Below, in pieces: positions 1 to 8,061 of a stretch of 64,000 bases of DNA (positions are counted from its first letter, which is position 1; each line of letters begins with the position of its first letter). The notes under the pieces were generated by a model. The model was not told the origin of the DNA, searched no databases, and saw only the letters and a program-made list of their open reading frames with translations. The translations under genes were made by a program, and so were the position numbers. Source of the DNA: Pseudomonas sp. LP_7_YM (lineage in GTDB: Bacteria > Pseudomonadota > Gammaproteobacteria > Pseudomonadales > Pseudomonadaceae); assembly GCF_004364435.1 (NCBI RefSeq), contig NZ_SOCT01000002.1:558001-622000 (forward strand), in the 5' to 3' direction.

Positions 1-1
1 T

Positions 2-229
2 TTGGCGATTGGCGTGTCTGACCCGTTCCAGAAACAGTACCCGGACCTGGTGAGCTTCTTCAAAAAGGTCGATCTGCCCATCGATGAACTGAACAAGACG
101 TTGGGCCAGATGAGCGAAAAACGCCTGGAGCCCGAGGCCGTAGCCAAGACTTTCCTCAAGGATCATCCAGAAATCTGGACCCCGTGGGTGCCAGCTGATG
201 TGGCAAAAAAAGTGACGGCCGGGCTGTAA
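2..229 (+). CDS. Glycine betaine/choline ABC transporter substrate-binding protein, C-terminal end (partial)
   Basis: The gene enters from the left edge; only the last 75 codons are present, so its start is outside the window. The tail (SDPFQKQYPDL, then LEPEAVAKTFLKDHPEIW and WVPADVAKKV) reads like the C-terminal lobe of periplasmic OpuAC/ProX-type binding proteins, which capture quaternary amines such as glycine betaine or choline for an ABC importer. The aromatic residues that form the ligand cage are mostly upstream and cannot be checked. The assignment rests on the tail only, so the substrate is uncertain. Confidence 0.6.
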   Translation: MAIGVSDPFQKQYPDLVSFFKKVDLPIDELNKTLGQMSEKRLEPEAVAKTFLKDHPEIWTPWVPADVAKKVTAGL

Positions 230-253
230 CCTGATTTCAAACGTTGTAGTAAA

Positions 254-346
254 CCTGTGGGAGCAAATTCATTCGCGAGGATCCCGTACAGTCGACATCG
301 GTACGTCGTCTGAAAGATTTTTCGCGAATGAATTCGCTCCCACAGG
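254..346. repeat. REP doublet (REPIN-like inverted pair)
   Basis: Two REP units face each other: CCTGTGGGAGCAAATTCATT at 254 and its near-exact inverse ending in GAATTCGCTCCCACAGG at 346, with about 37 bases between. This is the widespread Pseudomonas REP family normally mobilised by RAYT transposases. It fills most of the 349-base gap between the transporter gene and the next gene; I see nothing else in that gap. Confidence 0.85.
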
Positions 347-578
347 ATTTCGGTTGTGCCCCTGATTGACACACGGCTTGAACGCGACGCGTGTAATCGG
401 CCTGCTCAGTCCAAGACATTTCCTCCTCAATCTCGCCCTGATTCTGCGGTCCGAACGATGAGCGCAGGGCTGGCGTTATTTGGCGCAAGCTTGGCCGACT
501 GGCAAATCGTTGCCCGGCTGCTAGCGTCACCTGCAATCGTGAGTTGATCACATATCTAGAAGTCGCCAGGGAGAGGAC

Positions 579-1109
579 ATGAGATTGAGCAGATCGACCG
601 GGTTGAGGCGCGTGAATACAATGGCCGGCTTGTGCCTGGGGCTGTTGGGCGCAGTGCAGGGGCTGGCGTTGGCGAGTGACGACAAACCCACACCAGTATC
701 CCCCTCTTCAGTACCCTCCAGTGCACTGACGTATGTTCAAGACCGGCATCTGGGCGAGAGTCTGGGCTGGTTGGGGTATCAGGTGGCGTCGCGCACCGTG
801 ACCTTTACCATCCTCGTCGAAACGGTGGGGCGCACCAAGGCTCAGGAAATCGTCCAGAACGAATTGCAATATCTACAGCCCCACTACCAGCAGGCGTGGG
901 ATCGCAATCTTGCCGCCGCCTACGCTGCGTCCTTCTCCGAGGAAGAACTGAACGCGCTCGACGTTGGTGATCCACCCCCGGAGGTTGCCGGTAAATTGCG
1001 CGCCAAACAGCGTGAGGTCGGCAGGGACATGAAGGGCCGCTCCAGCGAGCTGCTCAAGGTGTATGTGTCGACCGCGCTGGACAACGCGCTGAAAAAAGCC
1101 AAGCCTTGA
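579..1109 (+). CDS. Secreted protein, DUF2059-like
   Basis: A 176-residue protein with an N-terminal signal segment: basic start, hydrophobic GLCLGLLGAVQGLALA around residues 17-32, likely cleaved near ALA-SDD. The body is helical and charged and contains FSEEELNAL around residues 113-121, the kind of motif seen in the DUF2059 family (helical domain of unknown function in proteobacterial exported proteins). A GGGAGAGG Shine-Dalgarno sequence precedes ATG 579. It is followed by the deaminase gene in the same direction (63 bases), possibly co-transcribed. Function unknown; the DUF2059 link is from motif memory only. Confidence 0.65.
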   Translation: MRLSRSTGLRRVNTMAGLCLGLLGAVQGLALASDDKPTPVSPSSVPSSALTYVQDRHLGESLGWLGYQVASRTVTFTILVETVGRTKAQEIVQNELQYLQPHYQQAWDRNLAAAYAASFSEEELNALDVGDPPPEVAGKLRAKQREVGRDMKGRSSELLKVYVSTALDNALKKAKP

Positions 1110-1172
1110 GCTTTCCGGCCCTGATAAGGAAGGGTCGGTAACTTTTTGGATTTAAACGGGGAACGGAAAACC

Positions 1173-1610
1173 ATGGACTCATTCATGCAAGCGGCCATCG
1201 ACGAGGCGCAAAAGGGGCTGGAGGAGGGCGGCATTCCGATTGGTTCGGTAATCGTCCACGATGGCAAAATCATTGGCCGTGGTCACAACCGTCGGGTTCA
1301 GGAGAGCAGCGCGATCAAGCATGGCGAGATGGACGCTTTCGAAAACGCCGGTCGTCAGCCGGCCCGGGTCTATCGCGAGGCCACCCTCTACACCACGCTT
1401 TCCCCGTGTGCGATGTGCAGCGGAGCGATTCTGCTGTATGGCATTGGCAAGGTGATCGTGGGCGAGAACCAAACGTTCATGGGCGAAGAGGAGCTGCTGC
1501 GCTCGCGGGGCGTGCAGGTCGATGTCATACAAGACGCGACCTGCGTCGGCCTGATGAAGCAATTCATCGCCGTCAAGCCTGAGCTGTGGAACGAGGACAT
1601 CGGGGAGTGA
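1173..1610 (+). CDS. Nucleoside/cytosine deaminase family protein (zinc-dependent)
   Basis: 145 residues from ATG 1173, chosen over the earlier in-frame TTG at 1146 because GGGGAACGG sits just upstream and homologues begin about here. The two zinc-ligand blocks of the cytidine/cytosine deaminase fold are intact: HGEMDA (His ligand plus catalytic Glu, about residues 51-56) and PCAMC (two Cys ligands, about 82-86). Size and the long C-terminal end (LWNEDIGE) resemble the yeast-type cytosine deaminase branch rather than the tRNA adenosine deaminase TadA. Predicted reaction is hydrolytic deamination of a free base such as cytosine; the substrate is inferred. Cytoplasmic, single domain. Confidence 0.8.
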   Translation: MDSFMQAAIDEAQKGLEEGGIPIGSVIVHDGKIIGRGHNRRVQESSAIKHGEMDAFENAGRQPARVYREATLYTTLSPCAMCSGAILLYGIGKVIVGENQTFMGEEELLRSRGVQVDVIQDATCVGLMKQFIAVKPELWNEDIGE

Positions 1611-1721
1611 CTTTTCTCATCCGTCAGCGCTGACAACTCTCCGGTGTGCCGAACAACGCTGCCCACAGTGCTGCTCAGCTATCCGAGAACCCTCCTCTGG
1701 ATGCGCACTCGGCGCAGCACG

Positions 1722-2756
1722 TTAACCCTGGATATGCGCCTGGCCAAACAACTGAACTTGCTTGAGCTGACCTTCCTGCTCGATGAGGCGCACGGGGGCC
1801 GTGCCTCCCGGCATCACCACCTCGACCGTGCCAGCATCGACCCAGCCGCTGAGCCAGGCGGCGGAAGCGACAGCGCTGGCGCTGGTCCCGGAGGACGCGG
1901 TCGGCCCTTCACCGCGTTCGAACACGCGGGCCATGATTCTGTTTGGGGCCACCCGCGCCGCCCATTGCAGGTTGATGCCAGCTGGGCAGGGGTCACCTTC
2001 ACCCAACTCGCCAAAGGCAAAGGCGATCCGGGTCAGGGCCTCGTTGAGTGTGGCTTCGTGCAGCTGCTCGAAACCTGGCAGCGAGGCTTCATCGGCCACC
2101 AGCGTCACGCAATGCGGGTTGCCGACCCGAACGAACACGCTGGTCTGCCAGTCGGGATGCAGCTCGGCCAGGCGCGCGAGCCGATTGACCGGGACATCGT
2201 TGATCACGGCATCGCCCACGCTTTTGCCCTTGGCACCCACCGCCGCAGCGCCAAAGCCCGGTGTGCCGATGTCCAGCCAAAACCCTGAAACGCCATCGAT
2301 CAATGCCGGGGCCACTGCGGTGGGTGAGGGGCTGGCCGAGTCGTCATGATCGTGATGCACGTTCAGGAGGAAGCCTTCTTCCTTCGGCGTACGACCGGCA
2401 TCGGCCAGCGACTGCGAGAAAATCGTCAGCCCGTTGCCACTGCGTTCGGCCAGCGTGCTGTCGGTGTTGACGATCAGGACATCGAACGGAGCAGCGTCCT
2501 GGAACGGGCCGACCAGCAGGCCATCCGAGCGATGCGACTTGCTGTGCGCTGGACGACCGCCCTTGGGCCATTCGCACAGCGCCGCGACCGCTTGAGGCGC
2601 CCAGCTGCGACGAGCAAGCGCCGCATCGGCAGCCGACATGGGCACATTCACGCCCAATGAACGCAGCGCCTGGGGAGAAGTCACGGCGTAGATATTGCCG
2701 CGTGCGTCGTAGAAAGCAGCCATGGCAGGTCCGGAGTGGGCGGTAAAGACCGGCAT
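1722..2756 (-). CDS. Diaminopimelate-epimerase-fold protein with Ser at both catalytic Cys positions
   Basis: 344 residues (or about 333 if translation begins at the internal ATG at 2723, whose product starts MAAFYDARGN). The protein shows both halves of the DapF fold. In DapF, two cysteines in motifs like ECGNG and ACGTG act as acid and base in cofactor-free racemisation. Here the matching sites read ERSGNG and ASSGTS, so both cysteines are serine (AGT and TCC codons). It lies 80 bases after lysE and probably in one operon araC-lysE-this gene. That context suggests processing of an exported or catabolised amino acid derivative. It is unlikely to be the housekeeping DapF; whether it isomerises anything is open. 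Confidence 0.65.
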   Translation of the reverse strand: MPVFTAHSGPAMAAFYDARGNIYAVTSPQALRSLGVNVPMSAADAALARRSWAPQAVAALCEWPKGGRPAHSKSHRSDGLLVGPFQDAAPFDVLIVNTDSTLAERSGNGLTIFSQSLADAGRTPKEEGFLLNVHHDHDDSASPSPTAVAPALIDGVSGFWLDIGTPGFGAAAVGAKGKSVGDAVINDVPVNRLARLAELHPDWQTSVFVRVGNPHCVTLVADEASLPGFEQLHEATLNEALTRIAFAFGELGEGDPCPAGINLQWAARVAPNRIMARVFERGEGPTASSGTSASAVASAAWLSGWVDAGTVEVVMPGGTAPVRLIEQEGQLKQVQLFGQAHIQG

Positions 2757-2836
2757 TAGATCATGGCTCGCTGTGCATGACTGCGTACCGCCTCATGGCA
2801 GCCCGTTCCCACAGGGCATCGTCCTCTTCCAGACAG

Positions 2837-3439
2837 TCATACCAGCACCGTCAACCATGCAGACACCACCAGCAGCAGCGCCATTCCCTGATTGAAGCGC
2901 TTCATGCTTTGCGCCGAACGGCAGAATTTCGCCGCGCTGACCCCCAGCCAGGCCCAGGTACTCATGCAGGGAATCGACACCAGGAAAAAGGTCAACGACA
3001 ACCACATCACGCGCAACATGCGATCCGTTTCGGTGCCGGCAAACACGCTGAGCACCGCCAACGCCATCATCCACGTCTTAGGATTGACCAGTTGCAGGGT
3101 CGCCGCCCCCCACAGCCCCATGCGCGGCCCGATGGCGAGGGTGTGCGGGTCGATGGCTTGGGCGGGTGCATGGAAAATCTGCCATGCCAGCCAGGTCAGC
3201 CAGGCGATACCGATCCAGGCCATCGTGGTTTGCACGCGCCGGTGATGCGCCAGCACATCGCCCAAGCCAGCGCCCACCATCAGCACCAGCAAGGCCGCTC
3301 CTGCGCAGCCACCCAGCACGATCGGCAGGGTACGCAGCAGGCCATGGCGCGCGCTGTTGGTCAGCACCAGAATGTTGGTCGGGCCAGGGGTGATGGAGGC
3401 GACGAAGGCAAACAGTACAAAGGGCAAAAAGGTTTCCAT
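2837..3439 (-). CDS. LysE/RhtB-family amino acid exporter
   Basis: 200 residues with about six hydrophobic segments. The family signature near the N-terminus is present (ASITPGPTNILVLTNSA, residues 13-29) and so is a later NPKTWMMAL segment. Members export amino acids and derivatives using the proton gradient, at the inner membrane. The gene lies 53 bases downstream of an AraC-type regulator and upstream of a DapF-fold gene, all on the minus strand, so it is probably induced by that regulator. The substrate cannot be read from the sequence. Confidence 0.85.
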   Translation of the reverse strand: METFLPFVLFAFVASITPGPTNILVLTNSARHGLLRTLPIVLGGCAGAALLVLMVGAGLGDVLAHHRRVQTTMAWIGIAWLTWLAWQIFHAPAQAIDPHTLAIGPRMGLWGAATLQLVNPKTWMMALAVLSVFAGTETDRMLRVMWLSLTFFLVSIPCMSTWAWLGVSAAKFCRSAQSMKRFNQGMALLLVVSAWLTVLV

Positions 3440-3492
3440 GAGAGGACTCGGCAGCGAGGGATCATGCAGCGATGATCGCGGCGTGCGGGCTG

Positions 3493-4329
3493 TCAGTCTG
3501 GAACAATTGAGCAGCGCTTGCGGTAGTCGGCGGGCGTCATGCGGTAAGCGCGCTGGAACCAGCGGCCCAGATGGCTCTGATCGGCAAAACCCAGCGCGGC
3601 GGCGACGCTGACCGGCAACTCGCCACGGGCCAGCAGGCGACGGGCGCGGGTCAGGCGCAGTTGAATCAGGTAAGCGTGAGGCGCCAAGCCAAAGGCGGCT
3701 TTGAAGGCTCGGCTCAAACGGAAGCGATCCACGCCGGTCACTTTTGCCAGATCATCCAGGCCAATGTCCTGATGCAGATGAGCGTGCAGATAATCCCGCG
3801 CTCGTTGCGCCACCAACGGCAAGCGTGGATCGGGGTTGACCCGCGTGCGCCAGTGCAGGTGGCGGGTGACGCTCGACAGCAGGTTATCCAGCGCGGTCTG
3901 ACGCACGATACGTAACTCCTCGCTGTGCATGGCCTCAAAGGCCTGAGCGGTGGCAACGGAGAGACGGCTGTCTTCGGCCAATGTCGCGGCGAAGCTCAGC
4001 TGGGCGTTATCCGGGGCCTCTTGGAACTGCGCGCGTAACTCGCGCTCCATCCAATGGGGGTCCAGGTACAACGTGCGGTAAGTGAAGCCCCCTGCCTCCG
4101 GTGCATGGCCGTCGTGGATGTCTCCGGGCTCGAGCAAAAACACCTTCCCCGGCGTGCTGTTGTGCTGCTGACGACGACAGTTGAACTGTTGCACGCCCTG
4201 TTCGGTAATGCCCACCAGATAGCTGTCATGCCAGTGCGGGTCGTACGCATGCCCTTCAAAATGCGCACGCATCGTCTCGATGCCGGACGCCGCGTCCTGC
4301 TTGAGATCGATCCAGTTGCGTTGGGGCAT
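3493..4329 (-). CDS. AraC-family transcriptional regulator
   Basis: 278 residues starting at ATG 4329 (MPQRNWID), with AGGAG seven bases upstream; the open frame continues to 4431 but lacks such a site. The N-terminal half is a cupin-like sensor with the His-rich DPHWHDSYLVGI and LEPGDIHDGHAPEAGG typical of AraC regulators that respond to small molecules. The C-terminal 100 residues carry two helix-turn-helix units (GLDDLAKVTGVDRFRLSRAF and VSVAAALGFADQSHLGRWF). It heads the lysE/dapF-like operon and probably regulates it. Confidence 0.85.
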   Translation of the reverse strand: MPQRNWIDLKQDAASGIETMRAHFEGHAYDPHWHDSYLVGITEQGVQQFNCRRQQHNSTPGKVFLLEPGDIHDGHAPEAGGFTYRTLYLDPHWMERELRAQFQEAPDNAQLSFAATLAEDSRLSVATAQAFEAMHSEELRIVRQTALDNLLSSVTRHLHWRTRVNPDPRLPLVAQRARDYLHAHLHQDIGLDDLAKVTGVDRFRLSRAFKAAFGLAPHAYLIQLRLTRARRLLARGELPVSVAAALGFADQSHLGRWFQRAYRMTPADYRKRCSIVPD

Positions 4330-4507
4330 GGGGGCTCCTGATGAGTGTGCGGCAGGTCGAACCGATAGCTGCGGACAGTTACCTGTAACAGCACGCCCAA
4401 CCTTGCATATGCTATCGGCAACCTGACGCAAGGTCTGGAAGATTTGTGCAGCAAGTGAGCGTAGCGGCGCCTCTACCCGTTAGCCGCCAAAGCGCTGCTG
4501 CCCAAGG

Positions 4508-4537
4508 CGTGGGAGCAAGCTTGCTCGCGATCTGGCG
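4508..4537 (+). repeat. Single REP unit
   Basis: CGTGGGAGCAAGCTTGCTCG followed by CGATCTGGCG, with an internal AGCAAGCTTGCT palindrome. It belongs to the same broad REP family as the doublet at 254 but is a solo copy. It sits in the 400-base stretch between the AraC regulator and the next gene; nothing else is recognisable there beyond a probable promoter region for the regulator. Confidence 0.75.
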
Positions 4538-4730
4538 CGAAGCGACAGCAAAACCTCACACCGGGTCATAGCTGGGCGTCGCACTCAGGCTGAGCGCAGC
4601 GTTTGACTATCCTTGTTACAAAATCACCGGTTCCATGCGTCGGTCATCCAGCCTCACGGCCCGAACCTACGCGCTCAGTCGCCATCCAACACTGCAATCG
4701 TCATTCATTCATACCCATCCCCTGAGGTAA

Positions 4731-5075
4731 ATGATGAACCGCTTTCTGCGACGTCTTGCACTGTTCTCCCTGGCCGGCCTGTTAACCGGCGGCCTGGCAC
4801 AGGCGGGTGACAGTGCCGCGCAATCCCCGCAGTCGTTGGCTTCGGCCAGCTACCCCAACCGCACCAACAACACGCCCGATAACGGTGCCATCCGCCGCGC
4901 CAACCCCAATAGCCGTCAGGGAACCGAATCGATCTCGCCGACCTTGCGTGGGCCGAATCTGAGTCCAGCGCCGCAACGCGCGCCGACGCTGGAAAACGGC
5001 GGGATAGGCAATGGTTACCCGACACGGCAGCAGTCGCCGCGTCCTTCCAGCGGCAATGAACGTGGCAGCAACTGA
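4731..5075 (+). CDS. Small secreted Asn/Pro/Ser-rich protein
   Basis: 114 residues. Signal peptide: MMNRFLRRLALFSL then LAGLLTGGLAQA, with likely cleavage at AQA-GD. The mature part is low-complexity and hydrophilic (YPNRTNNTPDNG, RRANPNSRQG, LSPAPQRAP) with no cysteine. GAGGTAA stands four bases before ATG 4731; a second ATG follows immediately at 4734. Looks periplasmic or secreted and natively disordered. Function unknown. Confidence 0.6.
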   Translation: MMNRFLRRLALFSLAGLLTGGLAQAGDSAAQSPQSLASASYPNRTNNTPDNGAIRRANPNSRQGTESISPTLRGPNLSPAPQRAPTLENGGIGNGYPTRQQSPRPSSGNERGSN

Positions 5076-5156
5076 GTCAGCTGCGCACGTATCGGCTGCC
5101 TGCGTCAGCTTTCCGGGGCCGCTATTGAGGCCAATGTCCAGCAAAAGGAATCGTCC

Positions 5157-6317
5157 ATGTTGTGTAAAAGCATGATCCGCAAAACCTTGATAGCCGCTGT
5201 GTGTGCAAGCGCGTTTTTCGGTGCTTCATGGCAGGCGTCGGCCGCGACCTACAAAAGTGAGGAGGGCACACTCACAGTGGATGAGGTTGTGGGCGGTTTG
5301 CAGCACCCGTGGGCAGTGGCGTTTCTGCCTGAGGGCAAAGGCATGCTGGTGACCGAGCGCCCGGGCAGCCTGCGCGTGGTCAGCCCCGACGGTAAGCTTT
5401 CGGCGCCGATCTCGGGGGTGCCCCAAGTCTGGGTGCAGGGGCAGGGCGGGTTGCTCGATGTTGAACTGTCGCCCGACTTTGCCAAGGATCGAATGGTCTA
5501 CCTGACCTACGCTGAGGCGGCACCTGATGGCAAGACCGGCGGCACCGCAGCCGGACGCGGACGGCTTTCGCAGGACATGACCCGGCTTGAAGGCTTTACC
5601 CGGATCTTCCAGCAGCAACCCAAACTTTCAGTCGGCAACCACTTCGGCTCACGCATCGTCTTCGACCGGGACGGCTATCTGTTCATCGCCCTCGGCGAAA
5701 ACAACAACCGGCCCACCGCGCAGGATCTGGACAAACTGCAAGGCAAAATCGTGCGCCTCTATCCCGACGGATCGATTCCTGACGACAACCCTTTCGTCGG
5801 GCAGAAAAACGTGCGCCCGGAAATATGGAGCTACGGTCACCGCAATCAGCAAGGCGCCGCGCTCAACCCCTGGACCGGCACACTCTGGACCAACGAGCAC
5901 GGCCCTATGGGCGGCGATGAAATCAACATCATCGAACGCGGTGCCAATTATGGCTGGCCGATTTCCACCTTCGGCATCGACTACAACGGCCAGCCAATCC
6001 CCGAATCCAAAGGCAAGATCGTCGAAGGCGTGACCCACCCGTTCCACGTCTGGGAGAAATCCCCGGCCATCAGCGGCATGGCGTTCTACGACGCCGACAC
6101 CTTCCAGCAGTGGGACCACAACGTGTTTGTCGGCGCGTTGGCGGCCCAGGTACTGATCCGCCTGGAGCTTAAGGACGACAAGGTGGTGCACGAAGAGCGC
6201 TTGCTCGGCGAACTCAAATCACGCATTCGGGATGTGCGTCAGGGGCCGGATGGTTACCTGTATCTGCTGACCGATGAAGAGCACGGCAAATTGCTGAAAG
6301 TGGGACTGGCGCAGTAG
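5157..6317 (+). CDS. PQQ-dependent aldose sugar dehydrogenase (soluble, periplasmic)
   Basis: 386 residues with a signal peptide (AAVCASAFFGASWQASA, cleavage near residue 29). The body is the six-bladed glucose/sorbosone dehydrogenase propeller: LQHPWAVAFLPEGKGMLVTE, NHFGSRIVFDRDGYLFIALGE, YGHRNQQGAALNPWTG with the catalytic-region His, and NEHGPMGGDEINII. The family (E. coli YliI/Asd type) oxidises aldoses at C1 with PQQ and calcium in the periplasm. Length matches the family. It is monocistronic, ending at a hairpin at 6344. The natural sugar is unknown. Confidence 0.9.
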   Translation: MLCKSMIRKTLIAAVCASAFFGASWQASAATYKSEEGTLTVDEVVGGLQHPWAVAFLPEGKGMLVTERPGSLRVVSPDGKLSAPISGVPQVWVQGQGGLLDVELSPDFAKDRMVYLTYAEAAPDGKTGGTAAGRGRLSQDMTRLEGFTRIFQQQPKLSVGNHFGSRIVFDRDGYLFIALGENNNRPTAQDLDKLQGKIVRLYPDGSIPDDNPFVGQKNVRPEIWSYGHRNQQGAALNPWTGTLWTNEHGPMGGDEINIIERGANYGWPISTFGIDYNGQPIPESKGKIVEGVTHPFHVWEKSPAISGMAFYDADTFQQWDHNVFVGALAAQVLIRLELKDDKVVHEERLLGELKSRIRDVRQGPDGYLYLLTDEEHGKLLKVGLAQ

Positions 6318-6343
6318 GAAGCAGCCGGACGCTCATTCAGCCG

Positions 6344-6365
6344 GTGGCGGCCGCCTTGCCGCCAC
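6344..6365. terminator. GC-rich hairpin between convergent genes
   Basis: GTGGCGGC and GCCGCCAC form a perfect 8-bp stem with a six-base loop in the gap between the convergent sugar dehydrogenase and PACE genes. There is no T-run, so it is a weak, possibly bidirectional, terminator call. Confidence 0.45.
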
Positions 6366-6436
6366 TGCCTTGCTCGGCCTGCATGGATGCAGGAGCTGAA
6401 GTCAGTTTTCGTGGGCAGGCTTTCACAGGTTATTTG

Positions 6437-6880
6437 TCAATTCGCGCACGCCTGCGCCGACGTAGGTACCCCGAACACGCGGTCGAACAGCCACTGAAAC
6501 AGCAGCGCATAAAAGAAGAAAAAGACGAATAAACCCAGGTTGGTGATCAGCGCCGCCCACCACGAGATGTTCAACCACCACGCCACCAGCGGCACCAGCA
6601 TCAGCACCAGCCCACCCTCGAAACCGAATGAGTGCAGCAGTCGCCGGGCAAGGGTTCGGGTCCGCTGTATCTGCCGGCTTTCCCAATATTCGAAGAGGTA
6701 GTTGTAAAGAACGTTCCAGCACAGCGCACTGGTCGAGAGCATCAACGACAGCGCTCCGGCATGGGCCAGCCCGTCGTCGTAGGCCAGCGAAATGACCGGT
6801 GACAGCACCGCGATGGCGATGGTTTCGTAAAGGATGGCTTGAACCAGTTTGCGCTTACGCCCTTGTAGGGTGCCTTGCAT
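6437..6880 (-). CDS. PACE-family multidrug efflux transporter
   Basis: 147 residues with four hydrophobic helices arranged as two repeats, the layout of PACE pumps (two bacterial transmembrane pair domains). Visible landmarks are RKRKLVQAILYETIAI at the start of the first pair, WNVLYNYLFEYWE, and FGFEGGLVLMLVPLVAWWL leading the second, which carry the conserved membrane-embedded Glu and aromatic residues. Known members export chlorhexidine-like biocides or short diamines. It is divergent from a LysR-type gene (113 bases between starts), the usual arrangement in which the LysR protein controls the pump. Confidence 0.9.
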   Translation of the reverse strand: MQGTLQGRKRKLVQAILYETIAIAVLSPVISLAYDDGLAHAGALSLMLSTSALCWNVLYNYLFEYWESRQIQRTRTLARRLLHSFGFEGGLVLMLVPLVAWWLNISWWAALITNLGLFVFFFFYALLFQWLFDRVFGVPTSAQACAN

Positions 6881-6993
6881 ATTGATCTCCGGGTACGTGG
6901 CAGTGAGTGTCGATCACGTTAGCAAGCCGCTTGGGCGCTGAAAAATGAGATAAATTGACCCCGCTTCAATTCAATTCATGCAGGGAGCAGCAC

Positions 6994-7890
6994 GTGTTTT
7001 CCAATCTCCCACTCAATGCGTTACGCACCTTCGAAGCGGCAGCCCGGCTTGGCAGTTTCAAGTCCGCAGCCCAGGAGCTGTCGGTCACGTCCGCAGCGAT
7101 TTCCCACCAGGTCAAAACCCTGGAAGTCAGGCTCGGCGCGATGTTGTTTGAGCGCTCCAGCCAAGGCGTGGTACTGACCCAGGAAGGCGAGCAGTTGTAC
7201 CGCCAGACCCATCGTGCATTGCTGAAGATCAGCCGCAGCCTGGAGAGCTTCGGCCCGGACAGCGCGTCACAAACGCTGACCCTGACGACCACGCCAGGCC
7301 TTGCAGCCTCGTGGCTGATCCCTCGGCTCGGCGGGTTTTATCGGGCTTATCCGCAGTTCAGCGTGCGGGTCGATACGCGTAACGAACTGGTCGATCTGCT
7401 GCGCGATTCCAGCATTGACCTGGCCATTCGCACCGTCAGTCGCGACGATCCGGGACTGTTCCGGCAGGAATTGATGAACGAGCGTTTCGGCGTATACGGG
7501 GAGCGGGGTCTGGTGCGGTCGCTGGACAGCGCAAGCGTGGAATTGATCGACCTGCGCTGGCAGATTCCCGGTGCACTCACGATCAATTGGCAAACCTGGT
7601 GCGCGGCAGCCGGCTGCGAAAGCTGGCTTGAGACCGCACGGATTCGGCAGTTCGACGATGAACACTACGCGTTGAGTGCAGCCGTGGCCGGGCAGGGGCT
7701 GGTGTTAGCGAGCAATGTGCTGGTGGCCGACAGTTTGCAGCGTGGAGAACTGGTGGCCTACAGACCTGAAATCAATCTGCCTGGCCCACGTTACGTGGCG
7801 GCCTGCGTGCCGGGCAGGGAACGGCAGCCACAGGTAAACGCCTTTCTGGCCTGGTTGGTGGAGCAGGCGACGAACATGGCGCTGCCCTGA
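6994..7890 (+). CDS. LysR-family transcriptional regulator (GcvA-like), probable regulator of the PACE pump
   Basis: 298 residues from GTG 6994, preceded by AGGGAG; the earlier in-frame codon at 6955 would add 13 non-homologous residues. The winged helix lies at residues 3-62 (LPLNALRTFEAAARLGSFKS, TSAAISHQVKTLE), followed by the periplasmic-binding-protein-like effector domain. The NALRTFEAAARLGSF start is the GcvA/AmpR-type subgroup. Divergent transcription from the PACE efflux gene makes autoregulation and control of that gene likely, by analogy with AceR/AceI. Confidence 0.9.
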   Translation: MFSNLPLNALRTFEAAARLGSFKSAAQELSVTSAAISHQVKTLEVRLGAMLFERSSQGVVLTQEGEQLYRQTHRALLKISRSLESFGPDSASQTLTLTTTPGLAASWLIPRLGGFYRAYPQFSVRVDTRNELVDLLRDSSIDLAIRTVSRDDPGLFRQELMNERFGVYGERGLVRSLDSASVELIDLRWQIPGALTINWQTWCAAAGCESWLETARIRQFDDEHYALSAAVAGQGLVLASNVLVADSLQRGELVAYRPEINLPGPRYVAACVPGRERQPQVNAFLAWLVEQATNMALP

Positions 7891-8061
7891 GGATGCAGGC
7901 GGCTTGCACCTTGAAGTGCTTGAGTTCGCCCTGTGCGGTTCAACTAAGGACTCACATCAGCGTTTTCTTACGTTCATAGAGGTTGTATCGAGGTTGTAAA
8001 AAATCGGCACAGAACGTAAAAGATGCGCCGACTAGACATCCCGCCTGGAGCTTCATTTTCG

